In this document: positions 59,872-64,000 of the stretch, in pieces
Position numbering within the stretch: position 1 is the stretch's first letter
How the letters are laid out: each line of letters starts with the position of its first letter
NCBI RefSeq assembly: GCF_019049285.1
Contig: NZ_JAGMUL010000057.1
Coordinates: forward strand, 1 to 64,000
DNA from: Streptomyces sp. AC550_RSS872
Lineage (GTDB): Bacteria; Actinomycetota; Actinomycetes; Streptomycetales; Streptomycetaceae
Direction: 5' to 3'
DNA: 64,000 bases
Notes under the pieces: generated by a model
What the model was told of the DNA's origin: nothing
The model's input: only the letters and a program-made list of their open reading frames with translations
The model's database searches: none
Program-made: the position numbers and the translations under genes

Positions 59872-61331
59872 TCGGCGCCGTCGCCCTTGCCGTCGCCCTT
59901 GCCGTCGTCCTTGGACTCGTCGTCCTTCGTCAGGTTCGGCTTCCCGGCGGAGCCGCCCGCCGCCTCGCCGAGCATCTTGTCCAGCTCGGAGAAGTCGATC
60001 TGCTCGCGGTGCACGAAGCCGTCGGGGTCGTCCAGGTCGGTGGCCGTCGGCAGCATGTCCGGGTGGTGCCACAGGGCGTCACGGCCGTCGACACCGCGGG
60101 CGTCCGTGAGCGAGGCCCACAGACGGGAGGCGTCACGCAGCCGGCGCGGGCGCAGCTCCAGGCCGATCAGCGTGGCGAACGTCTGCTCCGCGGGACCGCC
60201 CGAGGCGCGACGCCGGCGCAGCGTCTCGCGCAGGGCGTCCGCGGACGACAGACGCGGCTTGGCGGCGGCGTGCACCACCGCGTCCACCCAGCCCTCGACG
60301 AGCGCCAGAGCCGTCTCCAGACGGGCCAGGGCCGCCTTCTGCTCCGGGGTGTCCTCCGGTTGGAACATGCCCTGCTGGAGGGCGTCCTGGAGCTGCTCGG
60401 GGTTCTGCGGGTCGAACTGGCCGACCACGTCCTCCAGCTTGGCCGTGTCGACCTTGATCCCGCGCGCGTAGCCGTCGACCGCGCCGAACAGGTGCGAGCG
60501 CAGCCACGGCACATGCGCGAACAGGCGCTGGTGGGCGGCCTCGCGCAAGGCGAGATACAGCCGCACCTCTTCCTTCGGCACGCCCAGGTCCTTGCCGAAC
60601 GTCTCGATGTTGATCGGCAGCAGCGCGGCCTTGCCGACCGGACCGAGCGGCAGGCCGATGTCGGTGGAGCCGATGACCTCGCCCGCGAGCACGCCGACGG
60701 CCTGCCCGATCTGCGTGCCGAACATGGCGCCGCCCATCGAGCGCATCATGCCGATCAGCGGGCCGGCCATGGCCTGCATCTCCTCCGGCAGGACGTCGCC
60801 CATCGCGGTGCCGACGCGCTCGGCGACCGGGTCGACGAGCTCCTGCCACGCGGGCAGGGTCGCCTCGACCCACTCCGCGCGGGACCACGCCACCGCGGAG
60901 CCCGCGCCGGACGGCAGGGACGTCGCGTCGTCGAGCCACAGGTCGGCCAGGCGTACGGCCTCCTGGACGGCCGTGCGCTCGGCGGGGCCGACGCTCGCGT
61001 CCTTCGTGCCGTCCGCGGTGCCCTGGGAGACCGTCTGGCGGGCGATCTGCTTGGCCATGTCCCAGTTCACCGGGCCGCCCTCGTACGAGAGCATCTGCCC
61101 CAGCTGCTGGAACGCGGCACCCAGGTCGGTGGGGTTCAGCGAACCGAACATGGCAGCGAACGGATTGTCCGCGCCGGGGCCGCCAATGCCCCCGGCACCG
61201 GGCAGCCCGCCGAAACCGAACGGGTTGGCCGGACCCTGACCACCACCGCTCTGCTGGTCCTTCTTCTTGCCCTCGTCGCCGTCGTCCGGCTCCTCCGGCG
61301 GAAGGCCGAATCCGAATGGGGTGTCACTCAC
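59868..61331 (-). CDS. Zincin-like metalloprotease family protein (DUF2342)
   Basis: 487 residues, an actinobacterial zincin_2/DUF2342 protein, often called zinc-dependent metalloprotease. Gly/Pro-rich N-terminus with repeated NPFGFGGLPG and GGIGGPGADNPF, then a helical domain; the metal site is degenerate (EAAHQRLF near 290, in ALREAAHQRLFAHVPWLRS) compared with HExxH. A charged tail (DDESKDDGKGDGKGDG) ends it. GTG 61331. Mycobacterial Rv3195 is the counterpart (recalled). No signal peptide, so cytosolic. Confidence 0.85.
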   Translation of the reverse strand: MSDTPFGFGLPPEEPDDGDEGKKKDQQSGGGQGPANPFGFGGLPGAGGIGGPGADNPFAAMFGSLNPTDLGAAFQQLGQMLSYEGGPVNWDMAKQIARQTVSQGTADGTKDASVGPAERTAVQEAVRLADLWLDDATSLPSGAGSAVAWSRAEWVEATLPAWQELVDPVAERVGTAMGDVLPEEMQAMAGPLIGMMRSMGGAMFGTQIGQAVGVLAGEVIGSTDIGLPLGPVGKAALLPINIETFGKDLGVPKEEVRLYLALREAAHQRLFAHVPWLRSHLFGAVDGYARGIKVDTAKLEDVVGQFDPQNPEQLQDALQQGMFQPEDTPEQKAALARLETALALVEGWVDAVVHAAAKPRLSSADALRETLRRRRASGGPAEQTFATLIGLELRPRRLRDASRLWASLTDARGVDGRDALWHHPDMLPTATDLDDPDGFVHREQIDFSELDKMLGEAAGGSAGKPNLTKDDESKDDGKGDGKGDGAE

Positions 61332-61523
61332 GGGATTCCTCGGCTGGTAAGGCCACCGGCTGGCACCGGCGGCGCGGCTGCCCGATAACACCACCCAGCG
61401 TAGACACCGCGAGCCGATCGGGCCTCGGTGCTTCGCCGACTCTCGGCCTGCGGCAGGATGGATGCCACCTGGTACGTACGCGTCACTCACGTTCGTACTG
61501 AAGACAACCGCTGGAGACGCCCG

Positions 61524-62642
61524 GTGAGTTCCCCTGATCCGCAGGTTCGCGCAGCGCGAAACCAGTCAACCCCCTCCGCGCGCGGCGTGCGCGGGCCCGT
61601 CGTCGCGGTGACCGGTGCCGCGTCCGGCATCGGCGCGCTGCTCACGGAGCGGCTCGTCGCGTCCGACGAGGTCAAGCAGGTCATCGCCATCGACGAGCGG
61701 CGCGGTGAGTGCGCTGCGGCACAGTGGCACATCCTGGACGTGCGGGATCCGGCCATCGCGGACAAGCTGCGGGGCGCCGACGTGGTCGTCCACCTGGCGC
61801 TCGACCTCGATCTGGAGACCGATTCCGCCGCCAGGACGGCATACAACGTTCGGGGGACGCAGACCGTCCTGACGGCCGCGGCGGCGGCCGGGATCCACCG
61901 GGTCGTGCTGTGCACCTCGGCGATGGTCTACGGGGCGCTGCCGGAGAACGAGCTGCCGCTGTCCGAAGACGCCGAGCTGCGGGCCACGGCGGAGGCCACC
62001 GGGGTCGGGGACCTGCTGGAGATCGAGCGCCTCGCGCGCAGGGCGCCCCGTGCCCATCCGGGACTTAATGTGACCGTCGTCCGGCCCGCGGTACTCGTGG
62101 GCGGCACCGACACCGCGCTGACCAGGTACTTCGAGTCACCTCGGCTGCTTGTCGTCGCCGGGTCGCGACCTGCCTGGCAGTTCTGCCATGTCGAGGACCT
62201 GTGCAGTGCCCTGGAGTACGCCGTCCTGGAGAAGGTCGACGGGGAACTCGCCGTCGGATGCGACGGATGGCTGGAGCAGGAGGAGGTCGAGGAGCTCAGC
62301 GGGATCCGGCGCATGGAGCTGCCGTCGGCGGTCGCTCTGGGGGCTGCGGCCCGGCTGCATCGGATCGGACTGACCCCCTCTCCGGCCGGCGACCTGGCCT
62401 ACACGATGTATCCCTGGGTGGTGAGCGGGAGCCGGCTCCATGACGCGGGGTGGCGACCGCAGTGGACCAATGAGGAAGTGCTCGCGGAGCTGCTGGAAGA
62501 GGTCTCGGGCAGGCACACGGTCGCCGGGCGGCGGCTCGGTCGCAAGGACGCGACGGCGGCCGGTGCCGCGGGAGCGACGGTGGCTCTGCTGGGCGCTGCG
62601 GCCGTGGTGCGGCGGGCACGGAAGGCCCGACGGCGGATCTGA
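61524..62642 (+). CDS. Atypical SDR with C-terminal hydrophobic tail
   Basis: 372-residue extended-SDR-like protein. Glycine motif GAASGIG after residue 24 (VAVTGAASGIGALLTERL) and STAMVYGALPEN-like site (CTSAMVYGALPEN), where the YxxxK catalytic pair is not intact (Lys missing). Late motifs CHVEDLCSALEYAV fit sugar-nucleotide SDRs. A hydrophobic stretch followed by RRARKARRRI ends the protein, probably a tail anchor. GTG 61524. Expected to bind NAD but may lack redox activity. Confidence 0.85.
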   Translation: MSSPDPQVRAARNQSTPSARGVRGPVVAVTGAASGIGALLTERLVASDEVKQVIAIDERRGECAAAQWHILDVRDPAIADKLRGADVVVHLALDLDLETDSAARTAYNVRGTQTVLTAAAAAGIHRVVLCTSAMVYGALPENELPLSEDAELRATAEATGVGDLLEIERLARRAPRAHPGLNVTVVRPAVLVGGTDTALTRYFESPRLLVVAGSRPAWQFCHVEDLCSALEYAVLEKVDGELAVGCDGWLEQEEVEELSGIRRMELPSAVALGAAARLHRIGLTPSPAGDLAYTMYPWVVSGSRLHDAGWRPQWTNEEVLAELLEEVSGRHTVAGRRLGRKDATAAGAAGATVALLGAAAVVRRARKARRRI

Positions 62643-62768
62643 GAGGGTGGGGCCTCGCGTGACGGCAGGCAGGAGCCTCGCGCATGGAGGAGGCTCCAAA
62701 CCCGTACGCGCGCGTGCCGGGCGATGATGCTATTTCCCGGCCCCACGCGCGTGGGGCACGATGGGGCC

Positions 62769-63230
62769 ATGGCACCTACCAACGACCACCCCGGTGAGCA
62801 GGGCGCTCAGGACCCCGTCAAGCTCATCGGCATCCGCGAGACGGCCCTCACCGTGGACGAGGTCTTCCGGGCCGTCGGGGACGACGCCGCCGGGGGGACC
62901 GCCTTGTTCGTGGGGACCGTGCGGAACCACGACGGGGGTGTCGATGTCGATGAGCTCGGGTACTCCTGCCACCCCAGTGCCGAGGCCGAGATGCGGCGGG
63001 TCGCCGAGAAGGTCGTCGCCGAGTACCCGGTGCGGGCGCTCGCGGCCGTGCACCGCGTCGGGGACCTCCAGGTCGGGGATCTCGCCGTCGTCGTGGCCGT
63101 CTCCTGTCCCCATCGTGGCGAGGCCTTCGAGGCCTGCCGCAAGCTGATCGACGATCTCAAGCACGAGGTGCCCATCTGGAAGCACCAGAAGTTCTCCGAC
63201 GGGACGGAGGAGTGGGTCGGCGCCTGCTGA
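62769..63230 (+). CDS. moaE: Molybdopterin synthase large subunit MoaE
   Basis: 153-residue catalytic subunit of molybdopterin synthase; transfers sulfur from MoaD-thiocarboxylate to cPMP. FVGTVRNHDGG (54-64), LGYSCHPSAEAEMRRVAE and the catalytic-region KHQKFSDGTEEWVG near the C-terminus (WKHQKF) are diagnostic. ATG 62769. The MoeZ activating enzyme is encoded at 30051. Monocistronic as far as seen. Confidence 0.92.
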   Translation: MAPTNDHPGEQGAQDPVKLIGIRETALTVDEVFRAVGDDAAGGTALFVGTVRNHDGGVDVDELGYSCHPSAEAEMRRVAEKVVAEYPVRALAAVHRVGDLQVGDLAVVVAVSCPHRGEAFEACRKLIDDLKHEVPIWKHQKFSDGTEEWVGAC

Positions 63231-63400
63231 GCGGTCCGCCCCACAAGCTCGCCCGACAGGTCCTCCGGAAACAGGCTCCCAGCACCCGTCCACCCCACTC
63301 CGGTTGCGTAACCGCACCCCTGGCATGAGCGTTGTCAGTGCCAGCGGTTAATCTGCTGATCAGTCAGTTTGCGGTCACTCATTGGGGACGGGAGGACGGC

Positions 63401-63565
63401 ATGGCGGCGCTCGCCTGGTTGCTGATTCCGCTTGTGGCTGCGGTCTGTGCCGGTCTGTGGGGCAGCTGGGCCAACCGCACCCGCAAGGCGCGCGGTGACG
63501 GGCCGGAGCTCGACGGCTATGCCCGCTTCCGAGCGGCCATGGAGAAGCCCTCCTCCCGCACCTGA
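63401..63565 (+). CDS. Small single-span membrane protein, 54 aa
   Basis: ATG 63401 with GGGAGG 6 bases upstream; a hydrophobic N-terminal helix (MAALAWLLIPLVAAVCAGLWG) followed by a basic, then acidic soluble part (WANRTRKARGDGPELDGYARFRAAMEK). No family recognised; similar short membrane proteins sit beside Lon-PDZ genes in streptomycetes (recalled). Confidence 0.7.
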   Translation: MAALAWLLIPLVAAVCAGLWGSWANRTRKARGDGPELDGYARFRAAMEKPSSRT

Positions 63566-63657
63566 TCAGGGCGCCGGGGCCGGGCCCGCGGCCCTGACGG
63601 AGCACGGTCAGACGGCCCTGACGGGGCACTGACAGGACCGTCACGTACTGTCGTTGC

Positions 63658-64000
63658 ATGCCACGCCGCACCGCGACGATGCTCGCCTCCACCCTGATGC
63701 TGATCGCGCTCCTGTGCGCGGGAGTCTTCATCCCCGTGCCGTACTCGGAGATGTCCCCGGGGCCGACGGTGAACACGCTCGGCGATCACGACGGCGAGCC
63801 GGTGCTGCAGGTCTCCGGCCACAAGACCTACCCGGCCTCCGGGCACCTCAACATGACCACCGTCCGGGTCACCGGCGCCGACTACAAGATGAACCTGGTC
63901 GAGGCCGTCTACGGATGGCTCGCGCACGACAACAAGGTCGTCCCGCATGACACCCTCTACCCCGACGGCAAGACCGAGGAGCAGTCCACCCAGGAGAACG
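63658..64000 (+). CDS. YlbL-type PDZ/Lon-like serine protease (3' end outside window)
   Basis: ATG 63658 opens an uninterrupted frame of 114 codons that runs off the window. An N-terminal membrane anchor (TMLASTLMLIALLCAGVFI) is followed by VPYSEMSPGPTVNTLG and VSGHKTYPASGHLNMTTVRV, the beginning of the YlbL/Rv3194c family (PDZ domain, then Lon-type Ser-Lys protease). The catalytic part lies beyond the window. The position next to the SDR and zincin genes matches the mycobacterial Rv3194c-Rv3195 region (recalled). Confidence 0.87.
   Translation, partial: MPRRTATMLASTLMLIALLCAGVFIPVPYSEMSPGPTVNTLGDHDGEPVLQVSGHKTYPASGHLNMTTVRVTGADYKMNLVEAVYGWLAHDNKVVPHDTLYPDGKTEEQSTQEN

Noticed and set aside
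1..64000. tRNA, rRNA, prophage, insertion sequence or origin
   Set aside because: No cloverleaf-like runs with CCA arms, no transposase, integrase or DnaA-box cluster recognised.

Overview
This is a high-GC (about 70 percent) actinobacterial chromosome segment, almost certainly Streptomyces. Codon third positions are nearly all G or C, GTG starts are frequent, and the window contains wblC/whiB7, tatB, DUF3107, DUF3152 and AdnAB-type genes. It is core chromosome: about 55 intact genes, two broken ones, no rRNA or tRNA, no CRISPR, no insertion sequence or prophage.

Layout. 1-13 kb: an HtrA/DegP protease (5' end outside the window), TatB, an Mrp-type Fe-S carrier ATPase, a DUF1003 membrane protein paired with a soluble MgtE-N/CBS protein, a lipoprotein, a CorA magnesium channel, an SUFU-domain protein, a decayed MFS transporter with an orphan operator, a PHP-domain hydrolase and a MarC protein. 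13-24 kb: a small protein with a predicted SigR promoter, an NYN-domain protein, a hydrolase, a DEAD-box RNA helicase with a very long Lys/Arg/Ala repeat tail, a ferritin-like protein, DUF3107, a TetR regulator, a second hydrolase and a DUF3152 metzincin-like membrane protein. 25-30 kb: a tightly coupled four-gene polysaccharide-like operon (PelF-type glycosyltransferase, multi-span membrane protein, NDP-sugar epimerase, spherulin-4/GH114-like hydrolase). 30-37.5 kb: MoeZ, two tandem secreted TAP-type peptidases, and a large protein fusing a kinase-like domain to an LPG-synthase-type membrane domain. 37.7-53 kb: DNA repair and redox block with an alkyltransferase-like protein, AdnA and AdnB helicase-nucleases, an M20 dipeptidase, NudC, mycoredoxin, UvrD2, the wblC leader and gene, and an ABC1/UbiB kinase. 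53-64 kb: a ThiF/E1-like protein, a YgjP-type metallopeptidase, a TerD-AIM24 fusion followed by two AIM24 proteins, a Nudix hydrolase, a zincin-like protein, an atypical SDR, MoaE and the start of a YlbL/Lon-PDZ protease.

How it fits together. From memory of the M. tuberculosis map, the first block resembles the htrA-tatB-mrp-MgtE-N-corA neighbourhood (around Rv1223-Rv1239c) and most of the rest resembles Rv3194c-Rv3212 (DEAD helicase, ferritin-like, DUF3107, TetR, DUF3152, moeZ, ATL, AdnAB, nudC, uvrD2, mycoredoxin, ABC1 kinase, whiB7, zincin, Lon-PDZ). Streptomyces-specific additions are therefore easy to spot: the polysaccharide operon, the TAP pair, the TerD/AIM24 genes and the two decayed genes. 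Regulation visible in the DNA includes three perfect GGAAT-N18-GTT thiol-stress (SigR) promoters, a classical wblC autoregulated promoter with upstream ORF and attenuator, and several very long perfect terminator hairpins between convergent genes.
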